Below, in pieces: positions 21,386 to 21,419 of a stretch of 21,419 nt of DNA (the first letter of the stretch is position 1; each line of letters opens with the position of its first letter). Source of the DNA: DASSBG01 sp965651365 (GTDB lineage Bacteria > Pseudomonadota > Gammaproteobacteria > Xanthomonadales > Rhodanobacteraceae). Location of the stretch: positions 1 through 21,419 of the forward strand of contig CBFGSA010000040.1 in the NCBI GenBank assembly GCA_965651365.1, in the 5' to 3' direction. A model generated the notes under the pieces. It had not been told where the DNA came from, made no database searches, and worked only from the letters and a program-made list of their open reading frames with translations. The translations under genes were made by a program, and so were the position numbers.

Positions 21386-21419
21386 GACGAATGGCTGCCG
21401 CGCAATGGCGGATTGGCGT

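Overview
The window reads as chromosomal DNA of a high-GC gammaproteobacterium, most probably of the order Lysobacterales (Xanthomonadales). The evidence is the lptM-dapF-DUF484-xerC order, an hslV with a short propeptide ahead of its TT nucleophile, phhA divergent from an Lrp-type regulator, a TIGR02999-like ECF sigma factor fused in operon to a TPR-bearing Ser/Thr kinase, and intergenic spaces full of short tandem and inverted repeats. This placement is inference from gene content; no rRNA or marker comparison was possible.

Layout. 1-1516 (-): 5' three quarters of oligopeptidase A (prlC), running off the left edge. 1572-3329 (+): a patatin/NTE-type phospholipase with an N-terminal cNMP-binding-like domain, followed by a gamma-carbonic anhydrase-like protein (3445-3984). 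4027-6657 (-): a tightly overlapped operon, acyltransferase -> YheT-like hydrolase -> aroE. 6729-8215: Lrp/AsnC regulator (-) divergent from phenylalanine hydroxylase phhA (+), with a probable shared operator. 8270-11821 (+): Sel1 lipoprotein, lptM, dapF, DUF484 protein and xerC. 11998-12477 (-): exported DUF3887 protein. 12739-15900 (+): hslV, hslU, an unrecognised 206-aa protein and a DUF971 protein. 15897-16080: a 184-bp palindromic element. 16151-16772 (+): a yefM-yoeB toxin-antitoxin pair with a near-consensus promoter and a recognisable TGTACA operator. 16785-17747 (-): a YdeI/OmdA-type protein and a small Cys/His-motif protein. 17839-21086 (-): ECF sigma factor and membrane Ser/Thr kinase with TPR repeats. 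21087-21419: no gene, a cluster of REP-like hairpins.

Most genes are housekeeping: cell envelope and lipopolysaccharide support (lptM, acyltransferase), diaminopimelate and shikimate pathways (dapF, aroE), chromosome dimer resolution (xerC) and heat-shock proteolysis (hslVU). The most unusual content is in the intergenic spaces. Arrays of 7-bp repeats occur in three of the spaces between successive + strand genes. A left arm starting CC-(GGGAATC, GGGACTC or GTGAGCN)n lies just after, or overlapping, the upstream stop codon. A right arm ending (GATTCCC or CGCTCAC)n-GG lies shortly before the next + strand start codon. Further structured repeats are the 184-bp palindrome that supplies the stop codon of the DUF971 gene, a nested inverted repeat before xerC, and several REP-like hairpins. 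I found no CRISPR array, phage gene, transposase or convincing antiphage system.
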